Source: Seiridium cupressi | Lineage: Eukaryota > Ascomycota > Sordariomycetes > Amphisphaeriales > Sporocadaceae | NCBI GenBank assembly: GCA_036674765.1 | Contig: JARVKI010000006.1 | Coordinates: 124,001 to 188,000 of the forward strand | Direction of reading: 5' to 3' | Length of the DNA stretch: 64,000 bases | Shown: positions 1 through 11,337 of the stretch, in pieces | Numbering within the stretch: the stretch's first letter is position 1 | Layout: every line of letters starts with the position of its first letter | Position numbers and translations under genes: made by a program | Notes under the pieces: generated by a model | Database searches by the model: none | Seen by the model: the letters and a program-made list of their open reading frames with translations, nothing else | Told to the model about the DNA's origin: nothing

Positions 1-502
1 CCTTTATTCTTCAGACTTGTGCAACTGCCCTTCGATCGTCCGCCAACCAAATTCAGGGTGTCCAAATGTACAATGTCCACAGACTCCCTCCGTTCCTTGA
101 AGTACGCCAAACTCCGTAGGATGAAAACCGGAAGTGGAACGCGACGCTCCAAAGCTCCCTTTGTCTTGAAATGATGGTCCTAAATCCAGAGCAATAGAAC
201 CAAAGTCTCACAACGTTAATCAACCCATTTTCAGAGAAGATTAGCAATAATGAGGTCAAGCGATATGCTCCCGCTCATCGCTATGCAGAAAATAAAACAC
301 GTTTCCATTTCCGTTTCCAAGTATCATTATCATCTCATTGCGCATGATTTCGTGAGAGAAAGAAGAATTAAGTTCCGTCATGGCTATCGTCAATCGTTGT
401 CGTGAAAGCGTTCTGTTGTCCAGTTTTTACAATATGCGGATCGTAAGGGTGAGGAAGAAATTCATGATATAGAAAGTGAAGGCGCAAGCTGCATAGAACG
501 GT
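1..502. other. Window edge without a recognisable gene
   Basis: The short open frames here resemble no known family and lack coding character. The stretch probably holds the 3' untranslated region and downstream flank of the minus-strand gene that ends at 503 or 731. Confidence 0.5.
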
Positions 503-730
503 TTAGTAGTTGTAGGACGCTGGACCGCTCCCATAACCGTAGTGGTGTGTATGGTGAGGAACATTGTCGGGACCGAAATGACCGGGATATACGTCGGCAT
601 AGTGGCGGTCGGGATCTAGATCAGGAATGCCTGGGCTGCTGGACAGCGACGATGAAGTCACGCTGCGGGAGTCCTCGTCGAAGATTTCCGATTCGGACGC
701 CTCGGAGGGTACCTCCCACAGCGGCCCGAG
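503..730 (-). other. Open in-frame extension after the TGA of the Cys/Pro-rich gene
   Basis: After the TGA at 731-733 (followed by CTC) the same frame continues for 75 sense codons, 730 down to 506, and ends at TAA 503-505. The tail is acidic and Ser-rich at first (EIFDEDSRSV) and His/Tyr/Gly-rich at the end (HHYGYGSGPASYNY). I count G or C in the third position of 49 of 75 codons, which looks coding. It may be a readthrough extension, an exon joined by a splice I could not identify, or a recently truncated gene. With readthrough the product would be 317 residues. Confidence 0.5.
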
Positions 731-1530
731 TCAAAATGGAGGACCGGCACCATAATAGCTCCCGGGAGGAGGAGGAGGTCGGTATGACATTCTCCTCGAC
801 GGGGGCGGCGGTGGGTGGCCCATTCCACTCATCGGCGGCGCCGTTGTGCGACCGCTCCTTCTTTCAATGGGCGGCATGACTGGTGGCGTCCTTCCTCGTG
901 GAGGAGGGGGCGGCCTGTCACGCCCCTGGGCCAGAGTTCCCGCTATACTTCGTCGGCTCGCCTTACGAGATCCGTCGAGAGCACTCAGGGGCGGGTCCTT
1001 GACAGCAGCCTCGTCATCGCCAGGTAACGTAAACTCGACCAGGCTGTAAAAGTACTCTAGCACTTCCGGATACTGTTGCACGCTGGCCTGCCAGTCTTCG
1101 TCAATGCCGCGCTTCAGTCCTGCTTCAGCGTGGGCGACTTCGTTGGGATGAGGTGGGGCGTTGTAGTAGTGATAGGCATGGGCAGTAAGGCGTTCCATAT
1201 GCGCCGAGTGCTGGGATTTACGACGTTCCGTCAAAAGTCTAAAGTACTCAAGGATATAATCTTGGGCGTGTGCCCGGACCCAGGAGCTTCACATCACGTA
1301 AGCCAAAAGGGTCCTGAAGACGATATCCCTTTATTTTACATGGGTCTCGGATGAACCTACCGTATGTCGTTGTAGATGGACTGCATCATCCGTTGTTCGG
1401 CCTGGCGAACGGCGACCTCGAGGCCCTTGGCCTCACAATCACATTGCAGAGTGGCCGGAGCATGGCAGATAGCACAGTCCGGGTCCATTCTGATGATGGA
1501 CTTGCGTGGTTTGAATTCCCTGGGTTGCAT
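731..1530 (-). CDS. Uncharacterised Cys-motif, proline-rich conserved fungal protein
   Basis: Two exons, 1361-1530 and 731-1286, join in frame over a 74-nt intron (GTAGGT donor, AG acceptor) to give 241 residues. The N-terminus carries a small cysteine cluster, CAICHAPATLQCDC (C-x2-C-x7-C-x-C, near residues 18-31), which could bind zinc. A helical middle follows (for example WVRAHAQDYILEYFRLLTER), and then a low-complexity tail rich in PPPP and Arg. It has the look of a conserved Sordariomycete protein, but I know no function for it. The ATG at 1530 is the first methionine ahead of the Cys motif. The frame stops at TGA 731-733, but the same frame stays open for another 75 codons (see the extension entry), so the true C-terminus is uncertain. 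It is divergent from the Mtg2 gene, about 2 kb away. Confidence 0.7.
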
Positions 1531-3562
1531 CTTAGCGACGGCGTGCCGGAGGCGGTAGCGGACAGGGCTCGGAAAGGGCGAGGGCGGACATAGGAGAATA
1601 TGGATTATGTGTACATGGAACTATTGTACAAAACGGGTTTCTATCTGACCCAAAAGGGTCTCATGATATTGGGGCAGGAACCGGAGGGAAAGGAAGACGA
1701 GGATATGTGGCATGGGAGACTGACCTGACTTAAAAAGAGTATGAAGGTCGAACAACAATCCAGCACCACAGAAAACGGGCAGCAGTGGCAGCAATGAGAG
1801 ATGCAGCAGACTGCGTGTTCGCCGGAGGGGAATTGGATGAAGAGGAAAACCGACAGGTGGTTAGCTCTGTCCCTGCTGCAGCAAGACAACAGGCCGCCCC
1901 GTCGAGTGCCGCGTAGTTGATTGAGCAACAAATGAGGTGAGAGGCGAACGCTCTATGGCTCGATAGGATGGGTATCAAGTAGTGGTTCGCGGTTCTAGTG
2001 ATTCTGCAGTTACCGTAGAGAGTGTGGGGGATGTTTGGGGAGGGCGAGAGAGAGAGACGATTCAGTGCCGGGGCGCGAGAGAGAGACCACAGGCGGTGGT
2101 GGATCGACGTCTCGTGGACGGAAATGGTGGTTAGAGGCTGGAAAGGGCAAGCCTTGCAGAATCCCGCAGCACCGAGGTCCCACAAAGCCAATTGACAGGG
2201 CCGGAGATAGAGTAGCAGCAGTCCAAGGTGGTGATGCCGTCAGGTGCAAGTGCGTCTGCACAGCAAAGCCCGACGATGCTCGCGTTGATCGAGAGGATGG
2301 AGCGGGCGAAACGTAAGCTGCCGATTTTCCACGTTTGGCCACAGAGCCGACAGATGTCGTGTCGTGGCTCGAATGGCCGTGTGGGAGCTATGTATGCAGT
2401 CTTGTCGAGTAGCCCAATCGAGAGAAGGCAGACCCGCTCGATAGTATTGCCCCACGAACCACCTGGCAGACGATGGAGTGGATAGAGAAGTGGTGCGTAT
2501 TGCCAGCTCGGCTTGGGGGAACCGGGAAGGGGATTGGCTCTCTCAAATGCTCTCTATCTATCGCCTTGGGAAGTCGGGGATCAAACGGTGGTCATCAGGT
2601 CAGCGGCGCGAGCAGGAGAAAGAGGAAGCAGTTGGGAGAGGGGAGAGGGAAATTGGCCAGTCCGCTTGAATGCAGAATTCGAGACGGCTGGCAGAGCATG
2701 TTGCAGCCATCCGCAAGAAGGAGCCGCACAAATAAGGAAGTGGGCTCGCTGACGGTTTGGCCTGTCTGGAACGCAGTCCGTCTTGGGTTCGATCAATGTT
2801 CACCGCTCCTCGACGCCGACGGCCGCATGTACGGCCTGCAAGTCATGTCAGGGGCTGCAAGTACAGCTGGCAGGTCGGCAGCGGGCCATGGGCGATGTCC
2901 AATGCGTCCTTGGGTAACAGTGGTTCGTGACGGTATTTGTGTGTCGATATATATACAGAGATGGAGGGCCACTAGGAGCTCTGTCGAGGCGTTTCCCACG
3001 AAACCGCGGCTACCTTCAGTTGCACAGATCCCAGCTGTCCGGCTTTGAGGCTGGAAAGGAGGGGCCGGTGCACGGCGCTCCTTCCGTGGGAAGCCGGCCA
3101 AGATGTGGAGCCAGCAAAACTCAATCAAGCCAACTTTATCCCTATACTCCAAGTTGCATATATACACTGAATCAATCATTGAGACAATGTTCGGCTCTCT
3201 CACCCCTCCAATGGAGCACATCTCTCCGGCACTCAGATGAACTGCTTCACTCCGAATACCCGACGATGAGAGGAGCATGGGAAGGGCCACAATGCCTTGA
3301 CTAGCATGGAAGCGAAGCAGTTGGTCTCCCCGCTATGGGGTCAGATAGACGAGGCTAGGCTGGGGCAGGCTAGACTGGGCAGCTCTGTCCTAGTCTCACC
3401 CCTGCCGTCCAACAAGCCCTATCTTATCAAGCAAGTTTTGGCCTAAAGAAAGTTGAAGCTCAGATGCTCCAGGGCCAGCACCGCGACGTGATAACCAATC
3501 TCTCCCCTCCAGAAGGCGACTGGCCGCCAATGCAGAGACCATAACTCTCGCGACACCTCACC
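1531..3562. other. Divergent intergenic region with GA-rich tracts
   Basis: Two kilobases separate the minus-strand Cys/Pro-rich gene from the plus-strand Mtg2 gene. Several open frames of 60-190 codons occur, but they overlap on both strands and match nothing I recognise. A short GAGAGAGA-type tract appears twice at about 2046-2058 and 2074-2087. The stretch most likely holds two promoters and a long leader of the minus-strand gene. Confidence 0.5.
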
Positions 3563-5383
3563 ATGCCTCCGAGGTGCACTCCAAGTATGGGGCTCTTTCT
3601 CCCCTTTCTCTACCCGTCGCTCTTCCGCCAGACCGCGAGCCGCCTCTCCCGGGTCGGCATCACAACCCTCCACTCACCGGCCTCTCTGCCGACCTCAGAC
3701 GAGCTCAACGAGTCCACGTCACCCTCGGGCTCCAGTGCAGATCTGCCCCACTCGCGCCTGAATCCCGCTCCCGATGATTATGCCATCTCCTCCTTTGCCG
3801 ACAAGGCCAAAGTCACCATTCATGCTGGTGGTGGCGGCCATGGCTGCATATCCTTCCTGCGAGAAGCCTTCCTAGACAACGGCCCCGCGAATGGTGGTGA
3901 CGGTGGCCACGGCGGGAACGTGTACATACAAGCTGTCCACAGCGAAACTTCTCTACACAAAGTTGTACGGCGGCGCAACATCCGCGCATCGAGAGGCAAG
4001 ACTGGCCAAGGGAGTAGCAGGGCAGGCCAGCGGGGAGAGGACTATGTGATCCAAGTCCCCGTCGGAACGGTGGTGAGGGAAATCAGCAGGGTCGATCCCG
4101 TGGTTGAAGATCATATCGAATGGCGGGCCGCAAGGGAGAAGGAACGGGAGTTTGAGCGCAAGTTCCGTGCTGCCCAGCTCGCTGCTGAAGAAGAGGGTGG
4201 AGATCCCGAACTGGCAACTGCTGAGATGGAACGCCCTGACAATCCCAATCTGGACAAGTTCATCCTTTACCCAGGTATTTCGAACTCAGAGAGGCGGAAT
4301 TTGACCCTACCTCCAGTACCTAGGAGAGAGAGACTTTACCACCAGCCTCCCGGTCCGATTCACCTCGATCTCTCGACACCTACTCCCCGCCCTATTCTTC
4401 TTGCTGCGGGCGGTGTCGGCGGGCTGGGAAATCCTCACTTCGTTTCCAAAGACCGCCCACGTCCCCTCTTTGCTACCCGTGGCGAGAGGGCTGTGACCAT
4501 GCAGCTGGAGCTTGAACTTAAACTTCTAGCAGATGTCGGTTTTGTCGGACTCCCCAATGCAGGGAAGTCGACTCTCCTCCGCGCGCTGACAAACTCGCGT
4601 GCCCGGGTCGGCAACTGGGCTTTCACAACCTTACAGCCGAACATCGGCACTGTGGTCCTCGACAACCACAAGGGGCGACGGAGATATACCCCTCCCAAAC
4701 CGCAGCCAAAGCCGTCACACGCGGTCATACATGATGCACGTCTTGGAAATGTGGTGATCAATCAGTTGGGCCAGATTGGACCTGCGCCGCCTCCTCGGAC
4801 CAGATTCACGGTTGCGGATATTCCTGGACTGATCGAGGGTGCACATTTAGATAAGGGGTTGGGCATGGAGTTCTTGAGGCATGTAGAGAGGGCAGGTGTA
4901 TTGGCTTTCGTCGTGGATCTGGCTAAAGCTGATGCAGTCATTGCTCTCAAGGCATTATGGCGGGAAGTAGGCCTCTATGCCCGCATGCGTGAGCAGGAAG
5001 GCAAGGATCGCGAGGCAGAAGGGCGGATAGACTGGGAGGGCGATGCTGGGATCAACCAGTCACAGAACAAGTTCTTTGGTGGAGGTGGAAACCAGCTCAT
5101 GATGGCCGATTTTCCAGATCTTCCAGAATCGAATGAAGGGGGGCTGCATATTGCAGCCAAGCCGTGGTTTGTGATCGCCACGAAAGGTGATCTCCCGAAC
5201 ACACAAGAGAACTATCAGAGACTCAAGGCGTACCTTGATGCCGTGACAGACGGCCAAGAACAGCATCCTAGTGGCGTCGAGGGAGCGTGGACAGTCGATT
5301 GCGCGGCCATCCCAGTCAGTGCTATCAATGGACACGGTGTAGACCGGATTGTACATTGGACTGTCGGACTGTTGGATGAGTAA
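3563..5383 (+). CDS. MTG2: Obg-family GTPase, mitochondrial ribosome assembly factor Mtg2
   Basis: An intronless gene of 606 residues. The N-terminus is rich in Arg, Ser and Leu without early acidic residues, as expected for mitochondrial import. The glycine-rich Obg fold runs from about residue 75 to 320 (GGGGHGCISFLREAF, NGGDGGHGG). It is interrupted near residues 185-230 by a charged insert of the kind seen in fungal homologues. The G domain follows: G1 GLPNAGKST near 329, G3 DIPGLIEGAH near 418, and a G4-like ATKGD near 538, where NKxD is usual. In yeast, Mtg2 binds the mitochondrial large ribosomal subunit and is needed for its assembly; the same role is inferred here. The C-terminus is short, with no TGS domain. 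Trm4 follows on the same strand about 450 bp downstream. Confidence 0.93.
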   Translation: MPPRCTPSMGLFLPFLYPSLFRQTASRLSRVGITTLHSPASLPTSDELNESTSPSGSSADLPHSRLNPAPDDYAISSFADKAKVTIHAGGGGHGCISFLREAFLDNGPANGGDGGHGGNVYIQAVHSETSLHKVVRRRNIRASRGKTGQGSSRAGQRGEDYVIQVPVGTVVREISRVDPVVEDHIEWRAAREKEREFERKFRAAQLAAEEEGGDPELATAEMERPDNPNLDKFILYPGISNSERRNLTLPPVPRRERLYHQPPGPIHLDLSTPTPRPILLAAGGVGGLGNPHFVSKDRPRPLFATRGERAVTMQLELELKLLADVGFVGLPNAGKSTLLRALTNSRARVGNWAFTTLQPNIGTVVLDNHKGRRRYTPPKPQPKPSHAVIHDARLGNVVINQLGQIGPAPPPRTRFTVADIPGLIEGAHLDKGLGMEFLRHVERAGVLAFVVDLAKADAVIALKALWREVGLYARMREQEGKDREAEGRIDWEGDAGINQSQNKFFGGGGNQLMMADFPDLPESNEGGLHIAAKPWFVIATKGDLPNTQENYQRLKAYLDAVTDGQEQHPSGVEGAWTVDCAAIPVSAINGHGVDRIVHWTVGLLDE

Positions 5384-5835
5384 TGAGAGCCACGCCCGGA
5401 GAGATATGTACTATACGAAGCAATTGTCTGTACGATGCTGTATATAATAGAGGTGTGTGAGGAAGCAGACAGCTTCACATGGCAAAGAATCAACCCTAGT
5501 CGCTAAATCATGGTCACAGAGTGATTACTCAGTCCACGAAATATTGCACCGCAGACTGATAATGTGAACATATAGATGTTACCTACAGACCAAAGACGGG
5601 ATAAAAGGCGTAGGTAACGTAGAAAACTGCCACTTGAAGCTTTTGTTAGTCGGCTTGAGCATATTGGTATAACCACCCCACTTTGATCTTTCACGCTAAA
5701 TTTGTCGCGGGGTGAGCTTAAGCTGCAGGTCAGATTTTGCGAAGCGGAAGCCAAAGAAAAAAAAGTTTCCAGAGCACAAACGCGACGACGCGACCTTGAT
5801 TCTGTGGCCAGCAAGAAATCGCAGAACCAGCAACA
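5384..5835. other. Mtg2-Trm4 intergenic region
   Basis: About 450 bp between two plus-strand genes. It should contain the Mtg2 3' untranslated region and the Trm4 promoter. No gene or repeat was seen. Confidence 0.5.
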
Positions 5836-8532
5836 ATGGGTCGCAAAAATTTCCGTGTATGTTGGATCTCACACAATCTCTCACATGACCGCTGACACAT
5901 AGAATAGGGCGGTCGCAAAGGCGGAAATAATCGTGGTGGTGGTGGAGGGCCCCGCGGCGGCGGCGGTGGTGGTGACGACCGAAACCCTTCATGGCGATCG
6001 ATTCCTGCCGCTGCAAAGCAACATGAGAAACTCGAACGCTATTACAACACCATTCTTCCCCTCGAGGATGACGAAAGATCAGAATTCTGGGATGCGCTCA
6101 AGAAGGAGCTGCCGAATTCGTTCCGATTTGCAGGATCAAAGGGCCACGCGTTAGCCGTCAAGAGATTGCTTGAAGAACGATATGCGCCAGAAATTGTCAA
6201 GATTGAGCGATTCGACGGCGAGAAGGTCGAGGCCCCGCAAGCTGTTAGCTGGTACCCCGATCAGCTGGCCTATTCCATGAACACACCGAAGCACATCATT
6301 CGCAAGTTCCCGCCATTCGCGGCCTTCCAGAAGTTCTTGGTATCCGAAACCAGCGTGGGCAACATCAGCAGACAAGAGATCGTCAGTATGATCCCGCCTC
6401 TATTGATGGACGTAAAGCCAGGTCACACCGTGCTGGACCTCTGTGCTGCTCCCGGCAGCAAGTCCGCTCAATTGGTAGAGATGATTCACAAAGGCGAGGA
6501 GGTTAGAATCCGCAAAGTCTTGGAATCATTTGGCGAGACGCAAACCGATGCTATGGACGAAGACGATGCGGCAGATCTTGCGGCAGATCCTAGTGACGAC
6601 GGAAGAGCGACCGGCCTTCTCATCGCGAACGACGCCGAGTACAAGCGCTGCCACATGCTGGTTCACCAACTGAAGCGACTCTCTTCGCCGAATATCCTCG
6701 TTACCAATCATGATGCCACACTCTTCCCTGCTATCAGAATCAAGGATCCCGAGAACCCTAAGCAACAATACCTCAAGTTCGACCGAATCTTGGCCGATGT
6801 GCCTTGCTCCGGAGATGGTACCATGAGGAAAAACATGAACTTGTGGAAGGATTGGCAGCCTGGTAATGCTCTGGGTCTCCACACAACCCAAGTTCGAATC
6901 CTCATCCGTGCTCTTCAAATGCTCAAGGTTGGCGGCCGAGTTGTCTACTCGACCTGCAGCATGAATCCTGTCGAGAACGAAGCTGTCGTGCTGAGCGCTA
7001 TTGAGCGATGTGGTGGCCCTTCTAAAATCGATATAATCGACTGCAGTGACCGACTTCCTGGCTTGAAGCGTAAGTCTGGTATGTTTCAATGGCAAATTAT
7101 GGACAAGACTGGTCGGATTTGGAACAGCTGGGAAGAAGTCCAACAACACATGTTGACCAAGGAGGACGGCGCCATTCCTGGGAAATTGGCTCAGACCATG
7201 TTCCCTAGGTCTGACGAGAACGAATGCTCCGGCTTGCCGCTTGATCGATGTATGCGAGTATATGCGCATCAACAAGATACTGGTGGTTTCTTCATTACCG
7301 TCTTGGAGAAAAAGGGCGAGGTCAAGGTCAAGCCTGAATCTGCCCAAAAGAAGCCGGAAGTTAGCACAAGCAATGGTACCACAAAGGAGGTCGCAGAGGA
7401 AGTGGCCGCGAAGCTGGAACTCGAAGAAGAGAAGGCTGCCGAGGGTGAGCCTACCGACGTCATCCCAGCCAACGGTGTCAAGCGAACTAGGGAGGAAGGC
7501 GAGGCTGGCGTGGAACAAGACGCGAAAAAGCTGAAGACGGAAGAGGTCGTTAGTAAGGCTGACGAAATCATGGCCGAGGCGGAACCCATTGCTCAGGCAG
7601 AAAACGCGGATGCCCTGAAGACGGAATCCGCTTCAGAAGTCGCGACTCCCAGCGCCGAAACACCAAAGCCTCAACCACCCAAGCAGGACAGGAAACCCGG
7701 ACGCAACGCAGACGGGTCATTCGAGGAGCCTTTCAAATACCTGCCAGTCGATCACGAGGTGATCAAGACTATCCGAGGGTTCTACAATCTTTCGGATCGT
7801 TTCCCCTCAGACCGATACATGGTACGGAATGCAACTGGTGAGCCTGCCAAAGCAATATACTATACCAGCGCCCTTCTTCGAGATATCCTCGTGCAAAACG
7901 AGGGACGTGGAATCAAGTTTGTCCATGGTGGTGTCAAAATGTTCATGAAGCAAGATTCGCCATCTGCTGAAGTTTGCCGATGGCGCATCCAGTCTGAAGG
8001 CATGCCAATCATTGAGGGCTACGTCGGTCCGGAGCGCGTGATCCGACTGACGAATAAAGACACATTCCACAAACTTTTGAAGGAGATGTTCCCTCGATTC
8101 TCAGATGATGAATGGGTAAAGTTGGGCGAGATTGGGGAAGCTGCCCGGGATATTGGCATGGGCTGCTGTGTCCTTAGAGTTGAGCCTGATGGGTCAGATC
8201 CTGATTTCTCGGAGCGTATGGCCCTACCGTTATGGAAGAGCTTCTTGTCGCTTAACCTGATGCTGCCCAAGGAGGACAGGGCGGCAATGTTACTGCGGAT
8301 TTTCAACGACACTACACCAGTCATCAACCTTTCGCTCAAGGATTCAGCGAAGAAGGATGCTAACAATGCGGCAGAGGTTGCGGAGGAACAGCAGGACGAG
8401 GCTGTCACGGCCGAGGCGTTGGAGAAACAACAGGAAGAGACCGCTGTAACGGATGGCAAAGAGACAACATCTACCGAGCCCTCGGCAGAAACAAAGCAGG
8501 AGTCAGAAGCACCAGTCACTGCCGAGATATAG
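5836..8532 (+). CDS. TRM4: tRNA (cytosine-5-)-methyltransferase Ncl1/Trm4 (NSUN2 family)
   Basis: A 7-codon first exon (5836-5856, MGRKNFR) is followed by a 51-nt GTATGT intron and a long exon, 5908-8532, giving 881 residues. A glycine/arginine-rich N-terminus precedes the RsmB/NOP Rossmann methyltransferase core. The SAM-binding motif LDLCAAPGSKS lies near residue 182. The two signature cysteines sit in DVPCSGDGT (near 305) and YSTCSMNPVENEA (near 355). In this family one Cys attacks C6 of the target cytosine and the other helps release the product. Yeast Trm4 makes m5C at several tRNA positions. A Lys/Glu-rich low-complexity linker (about residues 480-600) splits the core from a C-terminal module, and the protein ends in an acidic tail. 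The acceptor at 5907 was chosen because the nearer AG at 5902 is out of frame. Confidence 0.93.
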
Positions 8533-9941
8533 ACTGTGGCAACATAGAAGATTGGCTCCCTTGTTCCTGCTCTGTAATATATACCCAATTGCTCAATCTC
8601 GCCTGCACTAAGCTTTCGTTGCTTATCACACATGTGAACGTGTGTAAGATGTTACGCGGATATACGAAGTCATGCTGACTTGATGCCCGTGACAACATAG
8701 ATCAACAGGAAAGAATCTCCAAGTAGCGCAAATAAGCCCACATATGCATCTAACTCATCCATAAGCCAGCGAAACTCTTCATCTCAGGATGAACTGAGAT
8801 TGCCTACGCAGTTCCTAGAACATGATCTAAAAATAGCTTCGCTTCCATTGAGTTCTTCTGTTTGGTCGCGTAAATAGAAAACGTCCAACTACACTTCACG
8901 CCAATAGCAAGTTCGTTTATTCGTTCAAGCGGAGGATTTTATATTAGTCATGATCATGAGCGGGCAATATATCGCGAGAAGGGTGGAATGACATCTTTGT
9001 TTCAACTACGGGAGACCTCAGATGCAAACTTGGCAGTCCAGAAATTGCTCGTTGAAACATATTCTGGCTATGGTGCAAACTGTATACAGTAACTTAGAAA
9101 AAATAAGCTTTTCACAGTCGAGTTTCGTCCCTGTCCTTGCAAGACACTATCATCCGTCCAGCTTGGGTTTTCGCCTTGCCGAATGAGAGATATGGGTTTT
9201 AACCCAGGACTAGTATCATTTGGATGATCGCACCCGGACGATCTTGAGATGGAGGTCCCTTGGCTGGGATGCCATTCAAGCTTACACTAGTGTGATAGAT
9301 AACTGCGGGGATGATGGCTGCTTCTATCTCGTCCCAGCAGCCAATAGCCCAGCTGCCAGCAGATAAAGTGAATCTATGCATGGCGATTATTCAGTCAAAC
9401 ACTAGCACTAGGCAGTTGTCGTCTTAGCCCATGCCCTGTTGCGGAATTAAAGTCATGGAGTATACATAAAGCCGATGAGACTTTTCGGAAATGGGCGCGT
9501 GCGAACACCTAATGCCGTAAAGCTAGGGGCGCCTTGCTACAGCGGTATTTCGTTTGAATACATTGATAATATGCCTTGCAACGATTATGAGTAGGTAAAT
9601 CGATTACAAACAAGGGACATAACAGATCAGGCTGTTGAATCACATCGTCAAGCTCAGGTTGTACGAGGCTAGTCTAACTTCAAAGGTGACATCACCACCG
9701 GGATTATAATATCTGCCAAGCGGCAACGGCACTTGGCGCCTTCACAAGTATAGAACCTTGTTCCACTTCCAACTCCATTACTCCCCTGATTAGTCACTCC
9801 AAGGGCAAGATTGTCCCCACCATCTAGTTAGTATTTAGCTCTCGCCCATCTGCCCTCACTCTCGTCTTTGGACAGCTTCCGCCCCCTTCACACTGCACTA
9901 TCAGATTTACACTGTCCTCAAATATAGTATAATCCCAAAAG
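8533..9941. other. Intergenic region without a recognisable gene
   Basis: About 1.4 kb of moderately AT-rich DNA between Trm4 and the aldo-keto reductase. The only open frame above 55 codons, on the minus strand at 9199-9381, has no family resemblance. I see no tRNA or repeat. Confidence 0.5.
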
Positions 9942-11122
9942 ATGCCACAGCTCGTCGGAAGGGAAGTGGGCGCTATTGGCTTCGGCCTCATGGGCTTGAC
10001 CTGGCGGGCCAAGCCGTGCCCCCAAGAGCAGGCCTTCGAGGCGATGCGTGCCGCGCTCAAGAATGGATGTGCGTAAACGGCCTAATTCTGCCCTTTCACT
10101 CTGTTGATACCCCGCCCTCTCGTGCGAATCCCTTGCGCAGGCCGCCTGGTACTTCCCCTCATCAAAACTAACCGACCGTGACTGCAACAGGCAACTTTTG
10201 GAATGGAGGCGAGTTCTACGGACCGCCCGAGTACAACAGCCTTGTCCTGCTGGAGCGGTACTTTGAAAAGTACCCCGAGGACGCCGACAAGGTGGTGCTC
10301 TCCATCAAGGGTGGCATGAATCCGAAAACTCACGGGGCGGACGGCTCGCCCGAGAACACGCGTCGGACCATCAATGACAGCAGCGCCCAGCTCAAGGGCC
10401 GCAAGGTGATCGACCTCTTCGAGTTCGCCCGCCGGGACCAGAACGTGCCCATGGAGACGACGTTCGATACCATGAACAAGGAGTTCGTCCAGACCGGGAA
10501 GATCGGGGGCGTCTCGCTCTCCGAGGTGCGGGCCGAGACCATCCACGAGGCGGTCAAGCACATCAAGGTCCAGGCCGTAGAGGTCGAGCTCTCGCTGTAA
10601 GTGGGCCACCATCCCGGGTATACTCGAGTGCCTCGCCGCCAAGAACTAAATCATAATCATAACAGCTTCTCCACGGAGGTCCTGGACAACGGCGTCGCGG
10701 CCGCCTGTGCACAGTATGGGATCCCGCTGGTTGCATACTCGCCCATAGGTAGAGGACTATTGACGGGGCAGATAAAGAAGTACGAGGACATCCCCGAGGA
10801 TTCCATGCTGCGCACCTTTCCTCGGTTCCAGCCGGGGAATTTCGAGATCAACATGCAGCTGGTCAAGCAGGTCGAGGACCTGGCGGCCAAGAAGGGTTGC
10901 ACAACGACCCAGCTCGCCGTCGGCTGGACGATTGCGCTGTCGCGGCGCCCTGGCATGCCTACCATTATTCCGATCCCCGGCGCCACAACGGCGGCGCGGG
11001 TCGAGGAGAACAGCAAGCTGGTTGACCTTACGGATGAGGAGATGGCGCAGATCGACGCTACCCTGGCCAAGTTCACAACAGCTGGCGAGCGGTACCCTGA
11101 TTCAGTTCCCTCGAACACGTAG
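9942..11122 (+). CDS. Aldo-keto reductase, pyridoxal reductase (pyridoxine 4-dehydrogenase)-like
   Basis: Three exons (9942-10068, 10191-10596, 10666-11122) give 329 residues, the usual length for a single-domain AKR barrel. Introns have GTGCGT and GTAAGT donors. The catalytic Tyr lies in NFWNGGEFYG (about residue 52) and the Lys in SIKGG (about residue 82). The segment IDLFEFARRD and the C-terminal IPGATTAARVEEN (NADP-binding loop) resemble the yeast-type pyridoxal reductases, which reduce pyridoxal to pyridoxine with NADPH in vitamin B6 salvage. Related AKRs of unknown substrate share these motifs, so the substrate is inferred. The gene converges on the class II aldolase gene with about 215 bp between the stop codons. 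Confidence 0.85.
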
Positions 11123-11337
11123 GCTTGTGAAAGTATTGTATGGGATGCAAACATAATTAGCTTGGAGTATGTGGACTTAGGCCTACGACTTATGGTCTTC
11201 ATTGAAATATCAAATTACGACCTCAAATAATAGGCGTGTCTGCAAACAGTATAATTTATTGCCAGCTGAACGCACGCACACGGAATATGCGCTTTGTGGC
11301 ATTGCAAATATGGATATTTGGTTCATGCAGGACTATT

